Shown here: piece after piece, positions 1-12,325 of the stretch | Numbering within the stretch: position 1 is the first letter of the stretch | How the letters are laid out: each line of letters starts with the position of its first letter | DNA from: Spisula solida | Taxonomy: Eukaryota; Mollusca; Bivalvia; Venerida; Mactridae | Assembly: GCA_947247005.1 (NCBI GenBank) | Contig: OX365944.1 | Span: 59,626,096 to 59,690,095, forward strand | Reading direction: 5' to 3' | Length of the DNA stretch: 64,000 bases | The notes under the pieces: generated by a model | What the model saw: the letters and a program-made list of their open reading frames with translations, nothing else | The model's database searches: none | What the model was told of the DNA's origin: nothing | Position numbers and translations under genes: made by a program

Positions 1-2430
1 GCTATTAATTCTTTATGAGTCCTTAATAAATATGGCCGGCTAACATGAATGTTCCCAACACCAGTTGGTGTATCCCTAATGACACTTACAATGACTGTTT
101 CAAACACTGGTAAGTCCCATGAAGGGTCTATGATCACAGTTCCCAACATATGCGAGTTACCGTTAACTAATCCCTGCACTGATGACTATAAGTTAATAAC
201 TCCAATGCTTGTTGATCCCCGAGTGCCTAGGATGACTGTTCCCGACATTGCCGAGTCCCATAAAACCTAGGATGACAGTGCCACATATGACCTAGGATGA
301 CTTTACCTACACTGGTGAGTCCCCTCAGTACGTAGGATGACAGGTCCAACATTGTCGAGCCCCCCATAATACCTAGGATTACTGTCCCACATAAGGCCTG
401 GGATGATTGCTGCCAACTATGATGAGTCATCCATATGGCAAAGGGCATGGCTGTGCATGTAGCTAACACTGATGAGTCCTTCATAGACCCTAATACGATT
501 GCTTCCAGCACTGGTGAGTCCCTGCGAGGGCATTGTATTCTCCCAACACTGAAGAATCCCCATAAGCCTTATGATATGGCTGATTATCCCCATGGCGTAT
601 AAGTCCCCCAAAGGATCTTTGATGACTGCTTACAACCCTGATGAGTCCTTAATATACCCAAATACGACTGAAAAGTATCTCATGGGGCATAAGACAACTG
701 CTATAAACAGTGGTGAGTCCCTGAGAGGGCATTGCATGATTTCTTCCAGCACTGACGAGTCTCCCATAAGACCTTCATTGACTGTCCCCAGCGCTAATGA
801 GTCCACAGCTGGTCTTGGATGACAGCTCCCTACACCGAAGAGTCACCGATAGGGACTAGGGTGACAGTTGTCAACACTGGTGAGTCTTCCATAGGGCCTA
901 GGATGATAACTCACAACACTGGTGGGTCCTCCATAGGGCCTAGGATGATAACTCACAACACTGGTGGGTCCTCCTTAGGGCCTAGAATGATAGCTCACAA
1001 CACTGGTTAGTCTTTCATAGGGCCTAGGATGATAACTCACAACACTGGTGGGTCCTCCTTAGGGCCTAGGATGATAGCTCACAACACTGGTGAGTCTTCC
1101 ATAGGACCTAGGATGATAACTCACAACACTGGTGGGTCCTCCTTAGGGCCTAGGATGATAGCTCACAACACTGGTGAGTCTTCCATAGGGCCTAGGATGA
1201 TAACTCACAACACTGGTGGGTCCTCCTTAGGGCCTAAGATGATAGCTCACAACACTGGTGGGTCCTCCTTAGGGCCTAGGATGATAGCTCACAACACTGG
1301 TGAGTCTTCCAAAGGGCCTAGGATGATAACTCACAACACTGGTGGGTCCTCCTTAGGGCCTAGGATGATAACTCACAACACTGGTGGGTCCTCCTTAGGG
1401 CCTAGGATGATAGCTCACAACACTGGTGGGTCCTCCTTAGGGCCTAGGATGATAGCTCACAACACTGGTGGGTCCTCCTTAGGGCCTAAGATGATAGCTC
1501 ACAACACTGGTGGGTCCTCCTTAGGGCCTAGGATGATAGCTCACAACACTGGTGAGTCTTCCATAGGGCCTAGGATGATAACTCACAACACTGGTGGGTC
1601 CTCCTTAGGGCCTAGGATGATAACTCACAACACTGGTTGGTCCTCCTTAGGGCCTAGGATGATAGCTCACAACACTGGTGGGTCCTCCTTAGGGCCTAGG
1701 ATGATAGCTCACAGCACTGGTGAGTCTTCCATAGGGCCTAGGATGCCATGTCACAACATTGATGGCTCCCCCTCAGGGCTTAAGATGATAGCTTCTAACA
1801 CTGATAGATCCCCTTAGGGTCTAGAATGGTAGCTCATAACATTGGCAGGTCCCCTTAGGGCCTAGGTTGACAGCTCCCAACATTTGTGGGTCCTACCTAG
1901 GGCCTAGGATGACAGCTCACAGCATTGGCGGGCCCCCCTTAGGGCCATGGATGACTGATACTTGCAATGAAGAGTCCGCAAAGGGCCTATGATGGCAGTT
2001 ACCTACAATGGTGAGTCCCCCATAGTACCTAGGATGTAGTTCCAAACACTAGTGTGTCTTCCATAGGACATAGACTGACTGTTTCCTGATGAGTCCTCCA
2101 TACTTAGAGCATAGGATGACAGTTTCCTACACTGGTGAGTCCCTATAGTACATGGTAAGACAGTTCCCAACACTGATGAATCATCCATAGGGTCTAGGAT
2201 AATTGAGTTCCCTACAACGAAGAGTCCCACATAGGGTCCTGGATGAATCCTCCATAGGGTCAAGGGTGGCAGTTCCCTACCCTTGTGAGTCCCCCAAAGT
2301 GCATATGATAACAGTTCCCTATACCGAAGAGTCCCCGATAGGGTCTAGGAAGACAGTTCCATACACACTGGTGGGTCCCCGATAGGGACCTAAGGATAAC
2401 AATTCCCAATGTTATGGAATCCTCCATAAG
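1..2430. repeat. 42-bp minisatellite array, homogeneous core with diverged flanks
   Basis: A tandem array whose unit is close to GGTGGGTCCTCCTTAGGG followed by CCTAGGATGATAACTCACAACACT (42 bp). Copies from about 880 to 1740 are nearly identical, while those at 1-880 and 1740-2430 are strongly diverged and vary in length. Because 42 is a multiple of 3, the core gives a 262-codon open frame (1029-1817) that repeats a 14-residue peptide (MITHNTGGSSLGPR and variants). There is no splice structure or domain, and other frames are open too, so I treat it as non-coding. The array runs off the left edge. Confidence 0.9.
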
Positions 2431-2491
2431 CATCATTATATCTATATACTAGTATGAAAGTACCACATTGATTTTTGGTACAAAATATAGT

Positions 2492-2710
2492 TATATACGC
2501 GGAGATAGCTCAGTGGTGACGCACTGGACTGTCAACCCGAAGGTCGTGGGTTCAATTGTCGGCATTGGAAGTTGACATTTCTGAAATTCTGTCAGTAGTA
2601 ATTGCCCTCTATATTTAACCCTATGGACTGCTAAGTATTTGTTGGAAGGTGCCAGGAAGCTGTGTACATATCGATGTTTTTCACCGGGCACATTAAAGAA
2701 CTAAGCTGTC
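2492..2710 (+). mobile_element. tRNA-derived SINE with conserved tail core
   Basis: The head resembles a tRNA: A-box-like TAGCTCAGTGGTGACGC, an anticodon-arm-like segment, then B-box-like GTGGGTTCAATTG. The acceptor arm cannot pair, so it is not a functional tRNA. About 140 bp downstream is the tail motif CACCGGGCACATTAAAGAAC. The same motif occurs in reverse complement in the SINE at 47.9-48.2 kb and, altered, in the one at 61.0-61.3 kb. The ends are approximate; no target duplication was identified. Confidence 0.7.
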
Positions 2711-2923
2711 TATACGAAATAAGAGCTAGGCGCACTTCTTCAGCGCTGGACATGCCTGTATCTAATGTCTCTCCCTTCAGGGGCTTTCTCTCAGTCTGTC
2801 CCTCTGGTCAGAGCATTCTGTATCTGTACTGGTAGAGGCTGCATCTGTGTCCTAGTGGCTGTAACAGTCTATGTGACGGGCCTTTGAACGTACGTTCGCA
2901 TGAAAAGGGTGATATTTAAATAT

Positions 2924-2925
<2 letters not shown>

Positions 2926-2955
<30 letters not shown>
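2926..2955. repeat. (TA)n microsatellite
   Basis: Uninterrupted alternation of T and A over about 30 bp. Confidence 0.95.
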
Positions 2956-2956
<1 letters not shown>

Positions 2957-2958
<2 letters not shown>

Positions 2959-4380
2959 GGTGGCCATCTTGGGCGCCATCTTGGATTTAGACCTGTCCCC
3001 TCATACTTTTGAGGACTTTTTATGCCCCCGTATCTATATATAGTGATTCACCTGTCCGTTCGTTTGTCCGTTCGTTCGTCCGGTTAACCCAAATGGACTG
3101 TTTCTCCTAGCATCATTATGGCTTGCTACAAAGCTTTCATACTTGCATGGATGTTGTATAAGAAGACTAACACATGCCTGTATCACCTAACCCCAGTTTG
3201 ACTTTCACCTTGAACTAATTTTGGACTTACATTGTATATTAGACTTATTTATGGACAAGGCTTCCACAGGGGGCATAAGCGTTTATTGAACGCAGTCTTG
3301 TTTCTGTTATTCAGCATATGGTTACTTTTCTGTAAACACAAACAAGTGTCTGTTGCAATTTAGTTTTCCTTAAATGCTAATTTGACAGGACTAATAGGTA
3401 AGTTGAACGAGATGTGAAAAAATGGCAATTCTAAAGCAAAAAATATACATTTGTGTGCGTATCTTTAAGTATTGCATATAAATTTATATTTCTACTTGAA
3501 TTAAGTTCCTGGCTTCTCACTGGTCAGTTTGATATCCTACATGATACACTTTGTGACACTTTTTGCATTTTTTAAAAAAAATCCCCAAATATTATTTTAG
3601 ACGCGTTATTATGCAAAAGTTAAAAAAATGTCGTCAAAAGGTTTCCCCAAGAGTTATTCTTTGGGACTTTTTCTGGTGTTCTGGGACCTTTAAAGAGTAG
3701 AAAACCGAAGAGTTTGTTAACATCAGAATTTTTTCTCAAGCTTTCAACTATTCTACTGGCCTATTAAGGGACTTTTCATACTAAGGCGGCCATTTTGGAC
3801 GCCATCTTGGACGCCATCTTGATTTTTTTCTGAACAAATTTAGACATACACATCTATGCTTGTATACTAATTTACATTTATGACATTACTACCATTCATA
3901 TTGACATACTAATTCTCTGAAACTTTCCAAATACTTGATTCAGATTCCCTGTATAAAATTGGTGGGTGGGGTATGAATTTCATATATGATCTACTAAGCG
4001 GTATATCTCCATTATTTTACCTCCAAAGTGTTCCAAATCAGTTTTATTTGATAAAGGGGTCATACAACTATATTAAAATATGTGTTTAAGACAGCTGTAA
4101 CTTATGAATATTAAATAAATAAAACAGATATCAAGTAAAACGGTGTTTTTTGCTGTTTTTTCAGTGGTTTTACTGGAAAATGACCTTGACATTGACCTTT
4201 GAAGATTCTGAACAGGGTGTATTTGAAAAGTCATGGGTTATGTCTATAATAATGAATGAAAGTTATTTCATAGAATAGTATCATATTCCTGCAATTATCA
4301 ATTGTTTATGCAGAGCTAGTAATGACAAAAATAGCGGCCATTTTGGACGCCATCTTGGATTTCTCGGAACGCCACCACAT
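2957..4380. repeat. Three copies of a GGCCATYTTGGACGCCATCTTGGA motif within dispersed repeats
   Basis: Related segments at about 2960, 3785 and 4333 all contain GGCCAT(C/T)TTGG(A/G)CGCCATCTTG. The middle copy has an extra GACGCCATCTTG. A separate element (3020-3302) lies between the first two. No open frame of note is present. Confidence 0.6.
3020..3302 (+). mobile_element. TTATGCCCCC-family non-autonomous element, copy 1
   Basis: Begins with TTATGCCCCC (3020-3029) and carries its inverted match GGGGGCATAA (3269-3278), followed by a conserved right end GCGTTTATTGAACGCAGTC. An internal run of GTCCGTTCGT-type units and the rest align along their length with 58076-58366. It has no coding capacity, so I call it a MITE-like repeat. 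Confidence 0.75.
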
Positions 4381-4429
4381 TTGGCAATTTATGCCGGCAG
4401 CCCCAGATACTACCGACTATACTGAACAT

Positions 4430-5060
4430 TTTGGTGTATGACATGTCTTGTTAACAGAGCGGTCCTACCCCAACTTTTTTTTCCTGAGATTGTCACCCTA
4501 CCAATATGCGCGATTTATCCGTATAGCCGTCCTTCTTGTGGATATGCAGGATATTCAGACAGACGATTATTCAGCATCGACACCGTTTGGTATCGCCCCG
4601 CCTACTACCATAAACGGAGTGTACATGTAAGTTCAGCGTTTTGCGGATAACCCTTTATTGTATAATCAGTTAAATTAAATCTAGTAGATAGTATCGTCGT
4701 ATAAGGGGTGACGATTACCTATATTTATACATGAATAGTGTGTACTATTAAACTGTGATATTATGTTCGTTTGGACACTAAACACTCGTGCTAAAACGTA
4801 TATACAAGATGATACATCTAGTAGGATCTATCTTATACTAGTAGACCTACAGTACTGTATTAAGAAATTGAACAATTTCGTAAAATCTATATAGAGATAT
4901 TTTCACAGTTCAGCAAGAAAATTAAATACTTAAAAATGAATTATTGATTTACCTGATGTAAGTGACCGTTGTCTACAGAAAAATGTAAGTAAACCAATCT
5001 CGAAACGATACAATTAACTTTGTGTTGGGCGGAGCTTAATATACCGGTGTTGTGGTACTT
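4430..5060 (+). repeat. Dispersed repeat, copy 1 (pairs with 18.2-19.1 kb)
   Basis: Shares ordered blocks with 18240-19140: ACACCGTTTG followed by GCCCCGCC, then an ACACTCGT block, then a GGGCGG segment followed by TTAATRTAC and GGTGT. CCCCGCC near the left and GGGCGG near the right are inverted relative to each other, which suggests a foldback or TIR element. The ends are approximate. Confidence 0.5.
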
Positions 5061-5570
5061 TTTAACCACTCAAAACTGCCTACTCACAATAAGTATAGCA
5101 AGTTTCATTTGAATATCTTGAACCATTTACGAACTTTGGCCAAAGTTTAAGTTTTTGAAGCTGAAAAAAGGGCAGAAGTCAAAATTTATCAAAACTAGAG
5201 TTGTTTCCCTTTGCTACAGATATGCGTATTACCACTGGCAAGTATAGCAAGTTGCATTTGAATATCTATTATGGTAATGAAGAAAAAAGATGAACAATGA
5301 GGGAAAATTGAACATAACAAAGGGCCGTAATTCTTCCAGTATTGCAGCTAGAATAATGGAACTTGCCATAAAATAGCTGTTTTGTGAGCTTATGTTTAAA
5401 AATTGAAAAGTTTGTATCTTCAATGTGTTTTCTGTTATTTAGAAACACATGAAAATGTGGATTGCCAGACGCACAGAAAGATTGACGGACAGACAAACTG
5501 ACTGATGGACAGACGGACGGACAAGGTGATTAATATAGGGCACCGCAAAAAAAATTGCGGGCCCTAATTA
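5060..5570. repeat. Dispersed repeat ending in a GACGGACGG run
   Basis: AT-rich repeat ending with GACAGACGGACGGACAAGG. It is followed by AATATAGGGCACCGC and TTGCGGGCCCTAATTA, an imperfect palindrome over the last 40 bp. This is the same style of end as other elements in the window. No gene is present. Confidence 0.5.
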
Positions 5571-5939
5571 TGTTACAATCTAAGTTAACTTTTTCTGAAA
5601 CATGCAACAAAAGCTGAAAGGTTTAAGGAAAAAAACTTCGTAGGATAAGAGTTTAGGTGTTGAAGTTCTTACTGGAAATGAGTGTTTGAAAACCTACTTC
5701 AAGCCCCGACGCATCTCAAGTTGAAATCACAGCTCAAAGTGAGGTTTTCTCAAATCAGAGTCTGAATCAGAGTCCGAATTGAAGATACGTCAGAAAATTG
5801 TGTTCTTGATATTTTACGGTAATAAACCCAGAATAAGCTAGGTGTCTGTTTTGTGTTGCAAATTTTAAAGCAATCCTCCCATGGAAATTACTTCAAAGAT
5901 GAATGACAATACATGTATGTGAGATTACATTTAACTCAA

Positions 5940-6430
5940 ATTGAGATCATTTCGGAGATCGGAACCTGACCTGAGGGTTGTGGATTCAAGCGGCCTGTCC
6001 TTGTAGGAGGTTACAGACTGACTTTCCCGATCAATCCCATAGTCGGAAATTATGTGATCAATGAATAATTATGCAGGTACTCTCCAATTGTCTCGCCCGA
6101 ACATTCCGTTTCCCTCCATGTTTCTAGGCGTATATAGAACGATATAGTGAAATCAAAGCGCTGTACGAGGGTCATTCAAAAAATTCGTAGATTGTGTTAA
6201 TCATTTTAACATCCGACGACACATAGAAAAACAAACTACATCACGTTAAACTACAGCCTTTCGGACACAAGGGCTGCACATATTGCGTGAAACAACGCCT
6301 TTTTAAAGAAAATATGGCGAAAAAATATATATCACCATACCGTTACCACCACACACCGCAATTTATTATCTGACGTCAGCGACGTTATTGACGTATTGCT
6401 GATCCCCAAAGGGTAGCCCGAAATGAAATT
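5940..6430 (+). mobile_element. SINE-like segment followed by truncated mariner-like end
   Basis: At 5965-6000 a GGGTTGTGGATTCAAGC block resembles a degenerate tRNA B box. At about 6163 the sequence GTACGAGGGTCATTCAAAA begins. It looks like a mariner-family terminal repeat and resembles GTACGAGGGGTGATCAACAA at 36.04 kb. No transposase frame or opposite terminus was found. Confidence 0.4.
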
Positions 6431-6683
6431 GTGTTATTAACATAGAAATAAACATAAACATTTAAATTGTATATGATTTAACATATCTTCCACAATATCT
6501 TATATAGTCTTAAGTTAAGGATTAAGGCTTCGCATAATGGTTGTATATTTACATGAAAGCACCTCGCACATATCGACGGACGTTGCGTGAAACGTCACTA
6601 CGTTTGCCTATCTGCACTGTATCGTTTTAAATACCATGCTGCGTTTTAGAAATTTGTTTTTGCCACTTAAACACAAAACCACT

Positions 6684-8223
6684 GCATGTTATGGAACGCC
6701 ATAGCTGTCTTTTGTTGATGCTTGTCATGTTAAATTGTTATAATATCATTTGAACATGTCTACACGACATGTTAAATTGTTACAACAACGTCTTAAATTG
6801 TCGATAGGACATGTGAACTTCTCAAGTCACACTGTTAAACTGTCCAAGTATCTTGTGAACATGTCTATATGCCATGTTAAATTGTTAAAATAGCTTCTTA
6901 TCATGTTCATTGGGCATGTGAACTTCTCAACAGAACGTGTAATACTCTTAAACGACAGTGATTATTTGTTAAAGATCATTTGAAGATGTCTATAAGCCAT
7001 GTTAAATTGTCAAAATAGCTTCTTATCATGTCCAATAACCATGTGAACTTCTCAACAGAACGTGTTATATTGATCTTCAAATGATAGTTTAACAATTTAC
7101 CACTGTTGTTTAACAATATAACACGGTCTATTAAGAAGTTCACATGCTGAATGGACATGATAAGAAGTTATTTTAACAATTTAACATGTCATATAGACAT
7201 CTTCAAATGATATTTTAACAATTTACCACTGTTGTCTAACAATATAACACGTTCTATTAAAAAGTTCACATGGTTATTGGACATAATAAGAAGCTATTTT
7301 AACAATTTAACATGTCATATAGACATCTTCAAATGATATTTTAACAACTTACCACTGTTGTCTAACAATATAACACGTTCTATTAAGAAGTTCACATGGT
7401 TATTGGACATAATAAGAAGCTATTTTAACAATTTAACATGTCATATAGACATCTTCAAATAATATTTTAACAATTTACCACTGTTGTCTAACAATATAAC
7501 ACGTTCTGTTTAGAAGTTCAAATGATTTTTGGAAATGATAAGAAGCTATTTTAACAATTTAACATGGCATATAGACATGTTCACATGATATTTGGACAGT
7601 GTAACAGTGTGACTTGACATACAATAATGTTGCACTGAGAAGTTCACATGCCCTACCGACAATTTAAGACGTTGTTGTAACAATTTAACATGTCGTATAG
7701 ACATGTTCAAATGATATTTAAACCATTTACCACTGCCATTTAACAGTAAAACACGATGTATTGAGAGGTTCGCATGCTCATTCGACATTGTAAGACGTTG
7801 TTTTAACAATTCAACAACGCATATAAACATATCCAAATGATAGTTTAACAATTCATCATTGTAGTTAAAGTCTAACTTGATAATATGAAGCTTTGAGAAG
7901 TTAACACGTTCTTCTAACATTATCAAGCGTTTTTTCAACAATTTAACATGTAACGTAGACATATACAAATGGTGGTTTGACAATTTATCGATGTGGTTTA
8001 ACAGTATAACACGATGGCTTGAGATATTATTGTATTCTTTTAACAATTTAAGACGTTGTTTTAACAATATAACAGGCCAAGTTGACATATTCAGATGATA
8101 GTTTGACAAGTCAACAATGTGGTTTGACATATTAACACATTGTACTAAGAAGTTCACATGTCCTACCGACAAGTCAACATGACAAGCGTCAACAAAAGAC
8201 AGCTATGGCGTTCCATACATGTT
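6684..8223. mobile_element. Foldback (long inverted-repeat) element built of ~126-bp units
   Basis: The outer ends are inverted copies. ATGGAACGCCATAGCTGTC then TTTTGTTGATGCTTGTCATG on the left (6691-6730) matches the reverse complement of 8180-8215 with few changes. Both arms consist of diverged direct repeats of 126-127 bp, for example CCACTGTTGTC at 7225, 7352 and 7478. Orientation switches near 7070-7080, giving a short left arm of about 0.39 kb and a long right arm of about 1.15 kb. The 208-codon minus-strand frame at 7546-8172 is a by-product of the 126-bp (42-codon) unit. Confidence 0.75.
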
Positions 8224-8910
8224 GTATATTCTCCTTTCGCTCTCGGTAGCAACGCTTGTGTGTCTGCTGTGTTTTTCCACGCCCCATGCACAATTCAGTG
8301 GTCGAATTTCCTTGCGCCAAGAAATGGACATTTTGACGTTATTTTAAGACTAAACTTATATATTTAACAACACAAATTATGATTTCCAAATTTCTGCATT
8401 TAATCCAACCATCATTTTCCATGTTTCAATAATCAATAAATTATAAGTAAGTGGCATAGTTTGACCGCACTGAAGAAGCCCTTAGCTTAATTCCATTGGT
8501 AATCAACTACAAAGTGTTTGTAATTGCCATATGGAATTTATGGAATTTTAATGGAATAAAGGCATGCGCTGAGGATAGGATGGTGCCGCCTACTTAGATT
8601 TTCATGTTATATTAGGTATCCATTAACTGACAAACTACCCAAATTCACAGTAAGTATATTATAGCTCCAATATACTGTATCCCAATTCCCCTGTAAATGT
8701 TCTTTCTGTTAAATATCTATAATGTATTCCATCCAATCTCCGATTCCAGTCAATATCCTATCGCCGTAAATAAGTTAAAATATCTCCATAAAATTGTCTC
8801 CACTTTAGGCCCACCTGTTCCGAGCAGACCCAAAGTATACTAATGCAAATTTAAGAAATGTGCAAAGCATAGATGATATCCTTCCAAATTGGTAATCACA
8901 AGGAAATTAG
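8224..8910. other. AT-rich intergenic DNA, nothing recognised
   Basis: No open frame with domain-like content, splice structure or clear repeat was seen. This is the 3' side of the minus-strand ankyrin gene. Confidence 0.5.
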
Positions 8911-9016
8911 CTATTCATTGAGCCATATTATGGAGAGGATAAAAATATCCATACCTATGCTAAATATTGTATAATTTACGAAATAAATGTTTAAAATTGA
9001 GAGTGGCACCATCCCA

Positions 9017-9733
9017 TCACAGCAGCCTATAATTCTTCCGCCACAACAAAGTGTCATATCGTTTTCCCCTACCACCTGCGACACGACACCAACCAGATGT
9101 TTGTATACCTTCCGCATGTTCCTCAACATTAAACTCTCCATATATACCCGGAACATGGTACGAGAATGACCCCAACTCGTAGAAATAACTAAGCTGTGGT
9201 AAGGTCTGGTCATTCTTTTCAATAAGATCATTCGCGCGTCCTTTAATGACTTCATGAAGTCCTTTTTCCATTTTCTGAATTTCCTCAACTTTTGCTGTTA
9301 TTTCTTGTGGAACTTCAATAAGCTTCAATATATCGACATATAAACCTTTCTGTTTCGCAATATCATAAGCTGTTCTACCATCAGCAGTTTTCAAGGTTTT
9401 GGAGGCTCCGAGAGACAGTAACTTCTCAAAGTCTTCCTTTGGAGCTTTTAGGAAAGCAGCTTGATGAAGTGGTAGTGGTAGGCGATACCTGCTCACTAAA
9501 CGTTTATCACTCTCTAATAAATACAAAACATCTGTCCAATTACCTTTACATGTGTAGTCGGAAAGTTCTTTAATGTACTTGACCGAATATGTCATGTACG
9601 TATTTACGTTCACATTCACAGGGTATTCCATTATGATGCTTCTACACAAAATTGCAAATAGAGACACAGTAAGATGCATTATTTCCATAAAATATTGTTC
9701 ATTCTGGTCACTAAAACCCACTTGAGTGGACAT
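9017..9733 (-). CDS. Ankyrin-repeat protein, copy A (probably degenerate C terminus)
   Basis: Single-exon frame of 238 residues starting at 9733. A clear ankyrin repeat sits at about residues 98-142 (PLHQAAFLKAPKEDFEKLL, GASKTL, then TADGRTAYDIAKQKG), preceded by a weaker unit (GNWTDVLYLLESDKRL). Residues 185-225 carry a separate conserved block (PQLSYFYELGSF, then VPGIYGEFNVEE and WCRVAGG). It is paralogous to the frame at 14951-15652 over its whole length. Relative to that copy it lacks nine codons just before the ankyrin repeat. After WCRVAGG it also diverges and ends in an unrelated tail (LWRKNYRLL); the adjacent frame reads more like the partner's ending, so a frameshift is likely. A TATA-like site lies just upstream. 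The role is unknown; ankyrin repeats usually bind protein partners. Confidence 0.75.
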   Translation of the reverse strand: MSTQVGFSDQNEQYFMEIMHLTVSLFAILCRSIIMEYPVNVNVNTYMTYSVKYIKELSDYTCKGNWTDVLYLLESDKRLVSRYRLPLPLHQAAFLKAPKEDFEKLLSLGASKTLKTADGRTAYDIAKQKGLYVDILKLIEVPQEITAKVEEIQKMEKGLHEVIKGRANDLIEKNDQTLPQLSYFYELGSFSYHVPGIYGEFNVEEHAEGIQTSGWCRVAGGRGKRYDTLLWRKNYRLL

Positions 9734-9760
9734 TTTTTTTAATTTTTATTATTATTATAC

Positions 9761-9772
9761 CATATTTATATA
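9761..9772 (-). promoter_or_regulatory. TATA-like box of ankyrin gene copy A
   Basis: On the minus strand the sequence reads TATATAAATATG, about 28 bp upstream of the ATG at 9733. That would leave a very short 5' UTR. Copy B has no such motif at the matching place. The region is AT-rich, so chance occurrence is possible. Confidence 0.35.
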
Positions 9773-10206
9773 CATGTAGCACTTTTATCATGTAATAACG
9801 CGTTCAAAAGTGTTGTACAACCACATTTAAGACATGGTTAAAACAATTTGACATGGATATATGCATGCAGACATAATGTATATATTAAAGTTTAAGGATA
9901 AAACATGAATTCTCGGCAGACCACTTGTAATTAAAACATATTAATTTTCTTTTTATAAATGTACAACAATATATACAGAGAAAGTACATATACATGTAAA
10001 CATAATACACATAACACAAAGAAAACCGTCCCTCAAATCCAGTCCCCCTGTTCACTTTGGGCTATAAACGAGAATGCAATTTTTGTGTTAGGTTCTTGTG
10101 TTACCTAGCAACTGGTAACTAAAACAACTGTAACATTTGAAATATTCTAGATTGTTGCATACATATAAAACTTTCGGTTTGATATAATATTTTGTTTAAT
10201 AACACT
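9773..10206. other. AT-rich intergenic DNA, nothing recognised
   Basis: No coding or repeat structure was identified. Confidence 0.5.
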
Positions 10207-10208
10207 AC

Positions 10209-11060
10209 ACTAAGAGGCACTTATAACTGTGCAGTTTTAAATTCCTATTAACATTTTTGTCTGTCAATATTTTTTAACGAAATTTTGTGTAATTGGTTGT
10301 TAGTCGACACACAACGTACTCAAATATTATAATCTTACGGTTCAATGAATATTGTCCATTGGACTGTAAAAATAACAATTTAACAAATTGCACGAGAAAA
10401 TCGTGAAACAGCGGGAAATAAAACTACATGTGGTAATTTTCATTAAATTCATGACCCGTTAACCCAATAAAACACAAAATAAAATATGTGTCTAGAATGA
10501 CGCCGTGACGTCGGGTATATCAACACAGGCGTCTCTATGTTACTGTTGGAATATAATTAATTTTGGCGTTCAAATAAGTAAAATTATGTGTTATGCAGTC
10601 ATTAAAGCCCCTACAGGTATTTGGAGCCATATTCTACCAGACTATCTGTCCTTTCATTGGTAAAACTTGTCAACGTCATTTCTCTGCAATGACTGGTCGG
10701 ATTTCAACGTATGTGGATACGTGCGGCATGTTATGATTGGACCAACTGTCACTGACATTGCACTTCAAATATGACGTTAATGCAACAACATTGCATAGCT
10801 TAAACGCCCAGAAGGACATGTTCTGAGCTGTTGGAAACTGTGCGTTTTAAGCCGGAGCAGATTTCGTGAATTCACAATTTTACGCAACGCTTAAAAATGT
10901 GCTAGAGTTTCCTAAATCTTGTGTGTTATGAAATGAAATGTACTAAAACATTATCACACATCTTTTAGCTACACTTGCTGCAAATTTCAACAAAATATAC
11001 ACACTAAATACTGAGATAGTGAGATTTGAGAAAGTGCACAGTTATAAGTGCCTCTAAGTG
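10209..11060. mobile_element. TA-flanked MITE, family CACTWAGAGGCAC (full length)
   Basis: Terminal inverted repeats of about 26 bp: left CACTAAGAGGCACTTATAAC followed by TGTGCA, right the reverse complement (TGCACAGTTATAAGTGCCTC then TAAGTG). Both ends are flanked by TA, as expected for Tc1/mariner-type integration. About 850 bp with no open frame, so non-autonomous. The left terminus of a second member is at 53380 in an intron. Confidence 0.8.
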
Positions 11061-11429
11061 TATTGAACTGGTTTCATTGCGCAATACTTTACAAGCTAAA
11101 TGATTGAACACACGGTTTCTACTTGTATATTTCAGTTAAGCATTGTCATTTAAATGTTATAATTTCATGTGATTTATAAATTCTATACGTGATTACTCAA
11201 ATTTGTTGTTTAGTATTTAATAATGTTTAATAAACGAAAGCTTCGACATCATGTATTTGTTTATTTCTCATTATTCCTCGTATGCCAAGGCAGTATAATA
11301 CATTATCAGTAAACGAACTCGATGTCTTTAACCACTGTTGTTCTGCAGCATGATTTTCGGCGACGAGCACTTTTTTTGTAACGATAAAGCACTTCTTTCA
11401 CGTACCATCCTACAAGCAAAATTTGTTTA

Positions 11430-12325
11430 AGGAGGTACGCGCGCCTTTAATCTAACGATCGAATTTTCCTTGAAACGTCTTAAAATGACAGAACAGTCTT
11501 CTAGAACAATATTGAAATCATAAAAATGATATGTCACCAGGCTCGTTTTCGATATACATGGCTTTCTAAGGACCTACAATTGTATTTTGGTCATTTTATC
11601 TAGTTCCTGCATTTATGGCACCATTATGTTCTCTTTAAGATTATTACTATATGAAACCACTTTTAAGCAATTCATGATATTTTGTGTGTTCAGTGGTCAT
11701 TCCTATTGACATAAGTCACAAGTCCAGCTGCCTGGTGAACAAATTCAGTATTTGAACATGATAAATAGTTACCCCACCCACTTGCAAAAAAGTGTGATTT
11801 TCAAACGATTTCAAACGAACGTCAAAAAATACCTAACGATCGAAAATGATTAAGAATTGGCCCTAAGTTGAGTATCACATAGAACACCAGTTTAGTCAAA
11901 TAACAAAAATAGGGGTCACCAGCCATTTTTTGGGAGCTGTGCATAAAAAGTACTAAATAAGAATAAATTTGCATAAAATTAACCTAATTTGCATATTGTA
12001 ATGAAATAATGTTTTATTAAAAATATTTCAAAATTTACCTCTTATAACTAAACCATGCACTACATATTATATATAAGCATGTGCATTTGAACAATTGTAG
12101 GAACTTATTGTGAACCAATATTATTCACAATTTTGCCGTTCCCAACCCACTTTTTCATACATGCAAAAAATAAAAAGTTAAAAATATCTAATTTGTGCGA
12201 TAATATTATGTTTATTTTCATTAATTAACATTCATATGCGATCATTGATACTAAAATTCATGTTTGTTCTTATCTAATACGATTTTGAAATTTCGCGCAT
12301 GCGCACAAGGCAGCTCGTATCTCCT
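11430..12325. mobile_element. Probable TA-flanked MITE, termini AGGAGRTACG
   Basis: The left end TA-AGGAGGTACGCGCGCCTT is mirrored at the right by AAGGCAGCTCGTATCTCCT-TA (imperfect inverted repeat of about 20 bp). Length is about 896 bp with no open frame. The boundaries rest only on this terminal match. Confidence 0.55.

Noticed and set aside
1029..1817. 262-residue protein
   Set aside because: Translation of a 42-bp minisatellite; no domain, splice or promoter context, and diverged flanking units are not open.
2492..2565. Functional tRNA gene
   Set aside because: A and B boxes exist but the acceptor arms do not pair, and a SINE tail follows.
7546..8172. 208-residue minus-strand protein
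   Set aside because: It lies wholly in the arm of a foldback repeat, and the openness follows from the 126-bp unit.
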